Origin: Phenylobacterium sp.
GTDB taxonomy: Bacteria; Pseudomonadota; Alphaproteobacteria; Caulobacterales; Caulobacteraceae
DNA: 7,725 bases
Direction: 5' to 3'
Assembly (NCBI GenBank): GCA_028291285.1
Contig: JAQGIJ010000594.1
Span: forward strand, 1 to 7,725
In this document: positions 1 through 7,725 of the stretch, in pieces
Position numbering within the stretch: position 1 is the stretch's first letter
Layout of the letters: every line of letters starts with the position of its first letter
Notes under the pieces: model-generated
Told to the model about the DNA's origin: nothing
Database searches by the model: none
What the model saw: only the letters and a program-made list of their open reading frames with translations
Position numbers and translations under genes: made by a program

Positions 1-1
1 C

Positions 2-1705
2 CGGCTGATGCTGTTCGGAGACTCCTTCTCCGAGTACCGAACGCACCTTCTGACTGGGCTTTTGGCGGAAACCTTCGCCGAGACGGCCTTCATCTGGTCT
101 TCGGCTATCGATTGGGGTTTGGTGCAAAAATTCAAGCCGAACGTCCTGCTCACCGAACTGGCCGAGCGCTTCATGGAGCAGGTCCCGAACGACGACCTGG
201 ATCTGAACGCCTTCGCCTCCCATCGCCTGGAGCAGTACCGCAAGTCGCGCCCCGACGTCCCGGGGGCCGTGGCCGCCGCCAAATCCGAGGACATGTCCAA
301 GGGATTCGAAAGCGCGCAGCAGTGCGGCGTCGCGTCTGGACCATTCCAACAAACGCTAACCGTCGCCGGAAAGGCGCATGTGTTTGAGGATGCCGTGATC
401 AACGTCCGCACGTCGAACGGCGTCCTGTTCAGTGGTCTCGGGCTTAGGAACTGCGCCGTGGCGAATTACCAGCGAAGAGGTGAGCGCGTGACGGCGCAGT
501 TCCGTCTGCCGATCCAGCTGGTCGCTGTGGCCATAGCGAGCGGCGCGAAATCGCTGTCGGTCATCTCCTCGGCGTCACCCTTTCCGCTGGGAACGTTCAG
601 CCTGGAGGGCGGTGCGGGCGGCGCGCCAGCGGCGAGCCGCCTTTCGCTTCTGCGCAGCAAGCTGCACCGCAGCCAGTGGGGCATCGACGGCGTCCTCGTC
701 GCGGACGGCAAAGCGCATGTCATCGGCTGGGCTCTCGCCCCCGTGGGCGAATCCGCCGAGACGCCTGCCGTGCGCATCGACGACATTCCGGCCGAGACGA
801 CGCACCCAAGCTTTTCGTCCCGCGCCAACCAGCTCTACTGGTTCGCCGGGCGGCCGGATGCGGTCAGCTTCTACGCCGTCGGAGAGCTGGCGACACAGAA
901 GCCGCACTTTCTCAAGATCGAGATCAGCTTCCCCGGAGACCCGGAGCCGTCCGCATTCTGGCGGCGCTTTCCCGTCTACAATTGGCTCGGCCCCTACGAG
1001 GGCATGGCGGCGCCCCCGCCCGAGAATATTCAACGAGTCTCGGGGGCTCAGGCAAACGTCGCCTCTTACTTCAGCGGCGGGTATACCGACTTCAAGTGCT
1101 TCGAATGGGCAGCCGGACAGTTCGGCCGCGGGTTTGGACCTGGAACACGGGTTCTGGACTGGGGCTGCGGTTGCGGCCGTATCTCCCGCCACGTGATCGC
1201 TTCGGGGTCGGCGCTTACGGGGATCGATATCGACAAGGACAATGTCCAGTGGTGCGACGGCGCCCTACCCGGCGGAACCTTCCGGGCCGTCCCGCTTATG
1301 CCGCCGACCGCCCTGCCCGAGAGCGGATTTGACGTGATCATCTCAAGCAGCGTGCTCTCCCACCTTAAGGAAGGGCCGATGCAGGCCTGGTTGTCGGAAT
1401 TGCACCGGCTGTTGAGCCCGAACGGCGTCGCCCTCTTATCCTACAACGGCGATGGCACCTCGTTTGTCTATGGGTCTCAGGACGAGAACGCCATCAGCAA
1501 GCTCACGTCGGCCGGATTCTTCGATGACTGGAGGAGCTCCGACCTAGACGGCTTCATCGACGACCGGGAATACTATCGGCTGACGTTGATGACGGACGCC
1601 AGGGCCGAGCAACTCTTCAAACAGCACTTCGACATGGTCGGGATCGTCGGGTCTGTCGTGTCAGGACATCAAAACGTTGCCGTGTTGCGGAAGCGCAGCG
1701 TCTAG
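2..1705 (+). CDS. SGNH (AlgX/AlgJ-like) acyltransferase remnant fused to SAM-dependent methyltransferase, 5'-truncated by the window
   Basis: The frame is open to the left edge, so the ATG at base 8 is probably internal. Numbered from that ATG, 565 residues are visible. Residues 1-80 look like the C-terminal part of an AlgX/AlgJ-type SGNH domain: GDSFS (4-8) carries the presumed nucleophile Ser, followed by an FIW strand and an ERF..VP.DD pattern (53-63). In AlgX/AlgJ relatives the Asp-His pair (DxHW) lies before GDS, so here it would be outside the window. Residues about 105-325 are unassigned and beta-rich in appearance, with a GWALAP segment at 240-245. Residues about 335-560 are a class I methyltransferase: a lead-in (NIQRVSG, 340-346), motif I VLDWGCGCGRISRHV (382-396), acidic loop GIDID (405-409), FDVIISSSVLSHL (441-453) and LLSPNGVALLSY (468-479). 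A role in O-acylating and methylating a surface polysaccharide is inferred from domain type. Codons such as TTA, AGA and CTA occur here but are scarce in the housekeeping genes to the right. The methyltransferase call is firm, the SGNH call good and the substrate unknown. Confidence 0.82.
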   Translation, partial: RLMLFGDSFSEYRTHLLTGLLAETFAETAFIWSSAIDWGLVQKFKPNVLLTELAERFMEQVPNDDLDLNAFASHRLEQYRKSRPDVPGAVAAAKSEDMSKGFESAQQCGVASGPFQQTLTVAGKAHVFEDAVINVRTSNGVLFSGLGLRNCAVANYQRRGERVTAQFRLPIQLVAVAIASGAKSLSVISSASPFPLGTFSLEGGAGGAPAASRLSLLRSKLHRSQWGIDGVLVADGKAHVIGWALAPVGESAETPAVRIDDIPAETTHPSFSSRANQLYWFAGRPDAVSFYAVGELATQKPHFLKIEISFPGDPEPSAFWRRFPVYNWLGPYEGMAAPPPENIQRVSGAQANVASYFSGGYTDFKCFEWAAGQFGRGFGPGTRVLDWGCGCGRISRHVIASGSALTGIDIDKDNVQWCDGALPGGTFRAVPLMPPTALPESGFDVIISSSVLSHLKEGPMQAWLSELHRLLSPNGVALLSYNGDGTSFVYGSQDENAISKLTSAGFFDDWRSSDLDGFIDDREYYRLTLMTDARAEQLFKQHFDMVGIVGSVVSGHQNVAVLRKRSV

Positions 1706-1806
1706 GGCCGGTCGCCAAGGCGCCCGGAATCACTTCTCGGCCCTTCGTGGTCCGGACGCCCCCGCGTAATCGGCTCGATCAAAGGTCGGAGGTACGGAAA
1801 AACCGA

Positions 1807-2799
1807 ATGAAGATCACCACGCAGGAGGACTGGTTTCGGACCGTCACTTGGATCGACAAGGTCGAAGGAGACGTGGCCCAAGCCGCGCAGGCGCTCGGCA
1901 AGACCCTGACCCCCGAGGAGGCGGGCTGGCTGGAGCGCTGGCGGGCCGACGGCTACCTCGTGCTCGAGAACGCCGCCGAGGAGGGCGACATCGATGCCTT
2001 CCTGGAGGACGTGCGCTGGGCCGTCGAGCATCGGGAAGAGCTCGATTTCAACGTCGAGGTTCGGGGACAGCAGGTTCCCTTCGCCGGAGTACCCGAGGCC
2101 GACCTGTTTGGCGCCGGCATGAAGCTCCAGCAGTTCCACACCTATTCCAAGGCTGCCGTCGGCCTTAGCCTGAGCTCCAGGATTCAACGGTTCTTGGCGC
2201 TGGTGTTCGAGCAACCGGCCGTGGTGCTGCAGTCCCTCGCCTTCTGGCGGGGCAGCGAGCAGCCCGCCCATATCGATTACCCGTACGTGCGGATCCAGAC
2301 CCGGATCGGACAGCTCGCCGCCGCCTGGATAGCGCTGGAGGACGCGCGGCCCGGGTGTGGCCCACTGTTCTATTATCCGGGGTCCCACCGTCCCGCCGCG
2401 AGCGGCTTCTTCGATTGGGGCGGGGGAAGCATCCTGCTCGAGCCCGACAGCATCCGGACCGCCTGGGATTTCGCCCAGCACCTCCAGTGCAGGATGGCGG
2501 ATGTCGGCATCGAGCCCATCGAGTTCTATCCGAGAAAGGGCGCGGCGATCGTCTGGCACCCCAACCTCGTCCACGGCGGATCGCCCATCAGCGACCCCGC
2601 GATGACGCGGAAGTCCTACGTCACTCACTACACCTCCGCCTCGGCCTTCCCTCGCCAATATGCGCCCGCGACGCTGGCCCGTGGGGTGAACGCCTTCGAC
2701 GCCCGTCCGGGCTTCGCCTTCGACTCTCCCTGGGACGCCCGCAGGCGGAAATTTCCGAGCTGGTCCAGCCAGGTCTATCTGCAGCGGTTCGCGCATTGA
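1807..2799 (+). CDS. Phytanoyl-CoA dioxygenase (PhyH) family Fe(II)/2-oxoglutarate oxygenase
   Basis: A 330-residue protein with the features of PhyH-family non-haem iron oxygenases, which couple decarboxylation of 2-oxoglutarate to hydroxylation of a substrate. The facial triad is visible as HID (H155, D157) and H256 in LVHGG. R268 in TRKSY is the likely 2-oxoglutarate-binding arginine. WIALEDARPGCGPLFYYPGSHR (174-195) is the family's typical stretch between them. There is no signal peptide or membrane segment, so it should be cytoplasmic. ATG 1807 is preferred, with GGAGG at 1788-1792, although the 14-nt spacer is long. A GTG at 1747 would add 20 residues of non-family-like, Arg-rich sequence. 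The gene lies 101 bp after the methyltransferase fusion on the same strand, so the two may be co-transcribed. PhyH-like enzymes act on lipids, amino acids and many natural products, so the substrate is not assigned. The family call is firm; the start is fairly likely. Confidence 0.88.
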   Translation: MKITTQEDWFRTVTWIDKVEGDVAQAAQALGKTLTPEEAGWLERWRADGYLVLENAAEEGDIDAFLEDVRWAVEHREELDFNVEVRGQQVPFAGVPEADLFGAGMKLQQFHTYSKAAVGLSLSSRIQRFLALVFEQPAVVLQSLAFWRGSEQPAHIDYPYVRIQTRIGQLAAAWIALEDARPGCGPLFYYPGSHRPAASGFFDWGGGSILLEPDSIRTAWDFAQHLQCRMADVGIEPIEFYPRKGAAIVWHPNLVHGGSPISDPAMTRKSYVTHYTSASAFPRQYAPATLARGVNAFDARPGFAFDSPWDARRRKFPSWSSQVYLQRFAH

Positions 2800-2836
2800 C
2801 TGCAGTGCGCGTCGCCGCCGCATGACGAGCGCGCAC

Positions 2837-2870
2837 GACAAGGCGGCCGTGACGCCACGGCCGCCTTGTC
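2837..2870. terminator. Perfect 15-bp hairpin between convergent phyH-like gene and ftsH
   Basis: Arms 2837-2851 and 2856-2870 are exact reverse complements with a 4-nt loop (ACGC). The hairpin sits 37 bp after the oxygenase stop and 18 bp after the ftsH stop, as expected for a shared bidirectional terminator. Neither side has a proper T-run (only GTCTTGG on plus, GTCGTGC on minus), so termination may be U-tract-poor, or the hairpin may mainly protect 3' ends. Confidence 0.7.
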
Positions 2871-2888
2871 TTGGCTACGCCCGCCCGC

Positions 2889-4772
<1,884 letters not shown>

Positions 4773-4797
4773 CGGTTCAGACCGCTCGAGTTTTCAC

Positions 4798-4865
4798 GGC
4801 CCATGTATGGGCCCAGGCCAGTAAGATAGGACGCCGATCGGCGTTCCACCAGGAAACGGATCAAG
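4798..4865 (-). promoter_or_regulatory. ftsH upstream region: two palindromes and a weak heat-shock-like promoter candidate
   Basis: Between the rpsU terminator and the ftsH start there are two inverted repeats: GGCCCAT-gt-ATGGGCC (4798-4813) and the perfect 14-bp palindrome ACGCCGATCGGCGT (4831-4844). On the minus strand, CTTGAT (4865-4860) and GCCGAT (4842-4837) are separated by 17 nt and partly match the sigma-32 consensus (CTTGAA / CCCCAT). FtsH is a heat-shock gene in many proteobacteria, but this match is weak. The inverted repeats are seen directly; the promoter role is inference. Confidence 0.3.
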
Positions 4866-4895
4866 TGCGCGACGGAAGACCGCGCCTTGACCATG

Positions 4896-4931
4896 AAAAG
4901 CGAAAAGGCCGCGCCTTGCCGGCGCGGCCTT
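4896..4931 (-). terminator. Intrinsic terminator of rpsU
   Basis: Read on the minus strand, an 11-bp GC-rich stem (4931-4921 with 4915-4905) encloses a 5-nt loop and is followed by a T-rich tail (TTTTCGCTTTTC, counting the last stem bases). It begins 36 nt after the rpsU stop codon. Stem, loop and tail fit a Rho-independent terminator and isolate rpsU from ftsH. Confidence 0.85.
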
Positions 4932-4967
4932 CTACATAGGCGTCGATCCGTCTAGACCAGCTTGGCC

Positions 4968-5204
4968 TTAACGCGTCGGCGGCTTCTTCGGCGCCGCGAT
5001 CAGGCCCTCGCGCTGCGCGCGCTTGCGGGCCAGCTTGCGCGCCCGGCGCACGGCTTCCGCCTTCTGGCGGGCGCGCTTCTCGGACGGCTTCTCGTAATGC
5101 ACGTGCCGCTTCATCTCGCGGAACGAGCCCTCGCGCTGCATCTTCTTCTTCAGCGCCTTCAGGGCTTGGTCGACGTTGTTGTCGCGGACGAAAATCTGAA
5201 CCAG
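4968..5204 (-). CDS. rpsU: 30S ribosomal protein S21, apparent CTG start
   Basis: A 78-residue, very basic protein of the small ribosomal subunit. It matches the S21 family from its first residues: (M)[29 protein letters not shown], and a Lys/Arg-rich C-terminal half ([20 protein letters not shown]). Length fits alphaproteobacterial S21. In E. coli, S21 sits near the anti-Shine-Dalgarno end of 16S rRNA and aids initiation. The start is odd: upstream codons in frame are TAG (5228-5226), CGT, GCA, GCA, GGA, GAG, ATA, GCC, CTG, so no ATG, GTG or TTG precedes the conserved sequence. The CTG at 5204 sits 8 nt after AGGAG and replaces the usual initiator just before VQIF, so it is the best start; ATA at 5210 is the only other near-cognate. 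coq9 is divergent, and purE-purK lie further upstream on the same strand. A hairpin with a T-rich tail follows. The gene's identity is firm; the CTG start is inference from frame and spacing. Confidence 0.95.
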   Translation of the reverse strand: MVQIFVRDNNVDQALKALKKKMQREGSFREMKRHVHYEKPSEKRARQKAEAVRRARKLARKRAQREGLIAAPKKPPTR

Positions 5205-5212
5205 GGCTATCT

Positions 5213-5217
5213 CTCCT
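5213..5217 (-). promoter_or_regulatory. Shine-Dalgarno deciding the CTG start of rpsU
   Basis: AGGAG (5217-5213 on the minus strand, within GCAGGAGAGA) lies 8 nt before the CTG at 5204. This is near-ideal spacing and the strongest ribosome-binding match in the rpsU leader. It would give only 2 nt to the ATA at 5210, which argues for CTG. Confidence 0.7.
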
Positions 5218-5389
5218 GCTGCACGCTAGACCGCCCGGCCCCCTCGTCCCTCTTGTGGGGCGGCGGCGAGCGAACATGGGGTTCCGACAAAATTTCTGGG
5301 GCCCGGAGGCTAAAAGCCTTCGGATCGAGCGGCGCGCAATACCAGATCGGACGGGGGATGTCCACGCCGCGACGTCGTCAACCGCATCC

Positions 5390-5397
5390 GCTAGAAT
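5390..5397 (+). promoter_or_regulatory. coq9: Candidate -10 element of coq9 (possible leaderless transcript)
   Basis: GCTAGAAT matches 7 of 8 positions of the Caulobacter housekeeping -10 consensus (GCTANAWC). It ends 7 nt before the coq9 ATG at 5405, which would put transcription start at or next to the start codon. No Shine-Dalgarno is visible before that ATG. No convincing -35 (TTGACG-like) was found. The rest of the 200-bp coq9/rpsU gap (5205-5404) shows only a short inverted repeat, AGGCT-aaa-AGCCT (5307-5319), and I could not identify the rpsU promoter. Confidence 0.35.
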
Positions 5398-5404
5398 GGG
5401 TTCC

Positions 5405-6079
5405 ATGACCGATGCCGACGCCTGGACCCGGGACGCCGAAGCCGCCTTGCTGGAGCAGGCCATCCGCCTGGCGCCGCTCGAAGGCTGGACCTGGCGCATG
5501 GCCAGGCTCGCCGGCCGCGCCGCCGGCTTCTCCGAAGGCGAGACCGAGCTGCTCCTGCCGCGCGGCCCCGCGGACCTCGCCGCCCTGCTCGCGCGGCGCC
5601 ACGACGCCCGCGCCCTGATGATCCTGCAGGGGCTCGATCCCCTGGACCTGAAGATCCGCGAGCGCATCGCCCGCGCCGTCGAGGCCCGGCTGGACGCCGC
5701 CGCCAACGACGAAGCCGCCGTCCGCCGCTGGGCGGGGTTCCTGACGCTGCCGCAGAACGCCCCCCTGGGCGTGGGGCTGGCCTGGGAGAGCGCCGACGTG
5801 CTCTGGCGCTGGGGCGGCGACGTCGCCACCGACGAGAACCACTATTCCAAGCGCGCCATCCTGGCCGGCGTGCTGAGCGGCGCGCTGGCGATCCGCCTGA
5901 GCTCCGGCCGCGGCGCGGCGCTGCGCTTCACGGAGCGCCGTATCGACGAGGTCATGCGCTTCGAGCGGTGGAAGGCCACGACGCGCTTGCGGCCCGGGGA
6001 TGCGCTGCACGCCGCCGCCGCCGCGCTCGGCCGGATGCGCTACGGGCGCAAGGCCGACGAGACGCATCCGCCGGGCTGA
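5405..6079 (+). CDS. coq9: COQ9 family ubiquinone biosynthesis protein
   Basis: A 224-residue protein with the COQ9 signature in its second half: AWESADVLWRWGGDVATDEN (126-145) followed by HYSKRAILAGVLSG (146-159). The N-terminal half has a helical, TetR-like look (residues 10-70) with LLEQAIRLAPLEGW near the start, which is the usual beginning of this family. Studied COQ9 proteins have a TetR-type fold, bind isoprenoid lipids and help COQ7 hydroxylate the ubiquinone precursor at the membrane; the bacterial role is inferred from the family. The frame stays open to an ATG at 5255, but the translation before 5405 is not family-like. ATG 5396 (MGSM...) is an alternative. ATG 5405 is preferred because the COQ9 homology begins there and it fits the upstream -10-like element. 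The gene is divergent from rpsU and convergent with purK. Confidence 0.92.
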   Translation: MTDADAWTRDAEAALLEQAIRLAPLEGWTWRMARLAGRAAGFSEGETELLLPRGPADLAALLARRHDARALMILQGLDPLDLKIRERIARAVEARLDAAANDEAAVRRWAGFLTLPQNAPLGVGLAWESADVLWRWGGDVATDENHYSKRAILAGVLSGALAIRLSSGRGAALRFTERRIDEVMRFERWKATTRLRPGDALHAAAAALGRMRYGRKADETHPPG

Positions 6080-6085
6080 GCCCCG

Positions 6086-6105
6086 CCTGTCGCCGCTGGC
6101 GCAGG
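6086..6105. terminator. Possible weak stem-loop between convergent coq9 and purK
   Basis: In the 44-bp gap, CCTG-t-CGCC (6086-6094) can pair with GGCG-CAGG (6098-6105), giving an 8-bp stem with one bulged T and a 3-nt loop. It starts 7 nt after the coq9 stop. There is no T-run on either strand, so function as a terminator is uncertain. Confidence 0.3.
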
Positions 6106-6123
6106 GAAGCGCGCGGGTCGGGA

Positions 6124-7215
6124 TCACCGCAGCGGCTTCACCCGGTTCACATGCCCCATCTTGCGGCCGGGCTTGGCCTCGCGCTTGCCGTAGAGGTGAA
6201 TGCGGGTCTCGGGCTCGGCGGCGTACTTGAGCCAGGCGTCGACCTCGGATCCCAACAGGTTCAGCATCTCAACCTCGGCGATCGCCCGGGCCGGCGCCAG
6301 CGGCCAGCCGGCGACGGCGCGGATGTGCTGCTCGAACTGGTCGACCTCGCAGCCGTCCTGGGTCCAGTGGCCGGTGTTGTGCACGCGCGGCGCGATCTCG
6401 TTGACCAGCAGCCGGCCGTCGGCCAGCTCGAAGAGCTCGATGCCGATCACCCCCACATAGTCGAGGCCGGCCAGGATCTTGGCGGCGATCCGCTCGGCCT
6501 GGTCCGTCAGCGCGACCGAGGCCTGCGCCGGCGCCATCGAGCGGCGCAGGATGCCGCCTTCGTGGTGGTTCTCGGCTAGCGGATAGACCGCCGTCGCCCC
6601 GTCCCGGCCGCGGGCGGCGATGATCGAGAGCTCGCGCACGAAGTCGGCGGGGGCCTCGACGATCACCGGCTTGCCGCCGAGCGCCTGGAACACCGCCCCG
6701 GCCTGGGCCGCGTGCTCGATCCAACGCTGGCCCTTGCCGTCGTAGCCCTCGCGCCGGGTCTTCATCAGGCAGGGCGCGCCGATCTTGGCGACCGCGGCGG
6801 CGGCGGCCTCGGCGGTGTCGGCGGCGGCGAAGGCGACAGTGGCCACGCCGATCTCGTTCAGGAAGGTCTTCTCGCTCACCCGATCCTGGGCGACCGCCAG
6901 CGCCTTGGGCCCCGGCGCCACCTCCACGCCCAGCCGCACCAGCTCGTCCACCGCGGCGGCCGGCACGTTCTCGAACTCGTAGGTGACGACGGCGGCGAGC
7001 TCCGCCAGCGCCGTCAGCGCCGCCGCGTCGTCATAGGCGCCTACCAAGGTCCGCACCGCCACCCGGCCGGCGGGCGAGTCGGCGTCGCGCTCCAGGACGA
7101 CGATGTCGAAGCCGAGCCGGGAGGCGGCTTCCGCCAGCATCCGGCCGAGCTGGCCGCCGCCCAGGACGCCGATGGTCGATCCGGGCGCGAGCGGGAGGCT
7201 GGGTGGGCCGGTCAA
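6124..7215 (-). CDS. purK: N5-carboxyaminoimidazole ribonucleotide synthase PurK
   Basis: A 363-residue cytoplasmic ATP-grasp enzyme of de novo purine synthesis. It uses ATP and bicarbonate to turn AIR into N5-CAIR, which PurE then rearranges. Visible features: N-terminal pre-ATP-grasp segment [12 protein letters not shown] (15-26); TYEFENVP (78-85); ATP-grasp domain with [10 protein letters not shown] (154-163), [14 protein letters not shown] (186-199), GVIGIELF (255-262) and [14 protein letters not shown] (272-285); C-terminal [11 protein letters not shown] (347-357). Length and motif order are normal. It starts with TTG at 7215, whose last two bases are also the first two of the purE stop TGA, giving a 4-nt TTGA overlap. 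GGAGG lies 4 nt upstream of the TTG. This arrangement points to translational coupling with purE. The next in-frame Met is residue 26, inside the nucleotide-binding segment, so a start there is unlikely. Confidence 0.97.
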   Translation of the reverse strand: MTGPPSLPLAPGSTIGVLGGGQLGRMLAEAASRLGFDIVVLERDADSPAGRVAVRTLVGAYDDAAALTALAELAAVVTYEFENVPAAAVDELVRLGVEVAPGPKALAVAQDRVSEKTFLNEIGVATVAFAAADTAEAAAAAVAKIGAPCLMKTRREGYDGKGQRWIEHAAQAGAVFQALGGKPVIVEAPADFVRELSIIAARGRDGATAVYPLAENHHEGGILRRSMAPAQASVALTDQAERIAAKILAGLDYVGVIGIELFELADGRLLVNEIAPRVHNTGHWTQDGCEVDQFEQHIRAVAGWPLAPARAIAEVEMLNLLGSEVDAWLKYAAEPETRIHLYGKREAKPGRKMGHVNRVKPLR

Positions 7216-7703
7216 GCGTCCTCCACCGTCTCGGCGACGCCCTCGGTCTGCCGGGCCGCGAACGCCGCGACGCGCGCGGCGAGAGCCGGATCGGAGAGCG
7301 CCAGGATCTTCGCCGCCAGCAGCCCCGCGTTCTTCGCGCCGGCCTCGCCGATGGCCAGCGTGCCCACCGGGACCCCGGCCGGCATCTGCACGATGGAGAG
7401 CAGGGAATCCATGCCTTTCAGCGCCTTGGTCTCGATCGGCACCCCCAGCACCGGGAGGTCGGTGAGCGAGGCGGTCATGCCGGGCAGGTGGGCCGCGCCC
7501 CCCGCGCCGGCGACGATCACCTTCACGCCCTGGCCCTTGGCGGCCTTGGCGAAGGCGTACATCCGGTCAGGGGTGCGGTGGGCGGAGACGACCTTGGCCT
7601 CGTAGGCCACGCCCAGCTCGTCGAGCATGGCGGCGGCATGGCGAAGCACCGGCCAGTCGGAGCGGCTGCCCATGATGATGGCGACGGGCGCGGCGGCGCT
7701 CAT
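7212..7703 (-). CDS. purE: N5-carboxyaminoimidazole ribonucleotide mutase PurE (class I)
   Basis: A 163-residue cytoplasmic enzyme that converts N5-CAIR to CAIR, the step after PurK. Family motifs: [12 protein letters not shown] (9-20), SAHRTPDRM (40-48, H42 corresponding to the catalytic His of class I enzymes), [11 protein letters not shown] (66-76) and [22 protein letters not shown] (87-108). Presence of purK alongside agrees with a class I mutase rather than a direct AIR carboxylase. ATG 7703 is chosen because AGGAGA lies 9 nt upstream and it begins right before the family homology. A GTG at 7724 would add 7 residues with no support. The gene is first of the purE-purK pair; its promoter lies beyond the right edge of the window. 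Confidence 0.97.
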   Translation of the reverse strand: MSAAAPVAIIMGSRSDWPVLRHAAAMLDELGVAYEAKVVSAHRTPDRMYAFAKAAKGQGVKVIVAGAGGAAHLPGMTASLTDLPVLGVPIETKALKGMDSLLSIVQMPAGVPVGTLAIGEAGAKNAGLLAAKILALSDPALAARVAAFAARQTEGVAETVEDA

Positions 7704-7725
7704 GTTCGCTGGTCTCCTGCCCACC

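Noticed and set aside
1747..1806. GTG start adding 20 residues to the PhyH-family protein
   Set aside because: The added residues are Arg-rich and not family-like, and the ATG at 1807 has an upstream GGAGG.
1702..2841. Minus-strand open frame (379 codons) opposite the PhyH-family gene
   Set aside because: It shadows a gene with intact catalytic residues, shows no recognisable domain and runs through the convergent hairpin.
5307..5319. Short inverted repeat AGGCT-aaa-AGCCT in the rpsU/coq9 gap
   Set aside because: Five-base arms are too short to call an operator or terminator without conservation data.
5255..5404. N-terminal extension of COQ9 from the upstream ATG at 5255
   Set aside because: The added 50 residues do not resemble COQ9 and fall in the rpsU/coq9 promoter region; no good ribosome-binding site precedes 5255.
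5378..6127. Minus-strand open frames overlapping coq9
   Set aside because: The plus strand carries the COQ9 signature; the opposite frames are Gly/Ala/Arg-rich without motifs.
6712..7605. Plus-strand open frame (297 codons) opposite purK and purE
   Set aside because: It spans the antisense of two clear purine genes and reads as a compositional artefact.

Overview
The window looks like a chromosomal segment of a GC-rich alphaproteobacterium, most likely Caulobacteraceae (Caulobacter/Phenylobacterium type). This is an inference from FtsH, S21 and COQ9 protein features, very high third-position GC, the purE-purK/rpsU/coq9 neighbourhood and a Caulobacter-like -10 element. No rRNA, tRNA, CRISPR array, insertion sequence or prophage gene is visible.

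Layout. Bases 1-2800 hold two plus-strand genes of accessory character. The first is a 5'-truncated, multi-domain protein that joins the end of an AlgX/AlgJ-like SGNH acyltransferase domain, an uncharacterised middle region and a C-terminal SAM-dependent methyltransferase. The second is a phytanoyl-CoA dioxygenase (PhyH)-family Fe(II)/2-oxoglutarate oxygenase. Together they suggest modification of a surface glycan or lipid, but the substrate cannot be read from the sequence. A perfect 15-bp hairpin separates them from the convergent gene ftsH.

Bases 2889-7725 are housekeeping genes. On the minus strand, reading right to left, are purE and purK (overlapping by 4 nt, de novo purine synthesis), then rpsU (ribosomal protein S21) with its own U-rich terminator, then ftsH (membrane-anchored AAA+ zinc protease). 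coq9 (ubiquinone biosynthesis) lies on the plus strand between purK and rpsU, divergent from rpsU and convergent with purK.

The most notable observations are: (1) rpsU has no ATG, GTG or TTG available for its conserved N-terminus and appears to start at CTG behind a strong, well-spaced Shine-Dalgarno, which is why standard gene finders could miss it; (2) the SGNH-methyltransferase fusion with an unassigned central module; (3) a possible leaderless coq9 transcript; (4) two palindromes in the ftsH upstream region. I found no clear new multi-gene system. The left-hand accessory pair is the best candidate for uncharacterised biochemistry.
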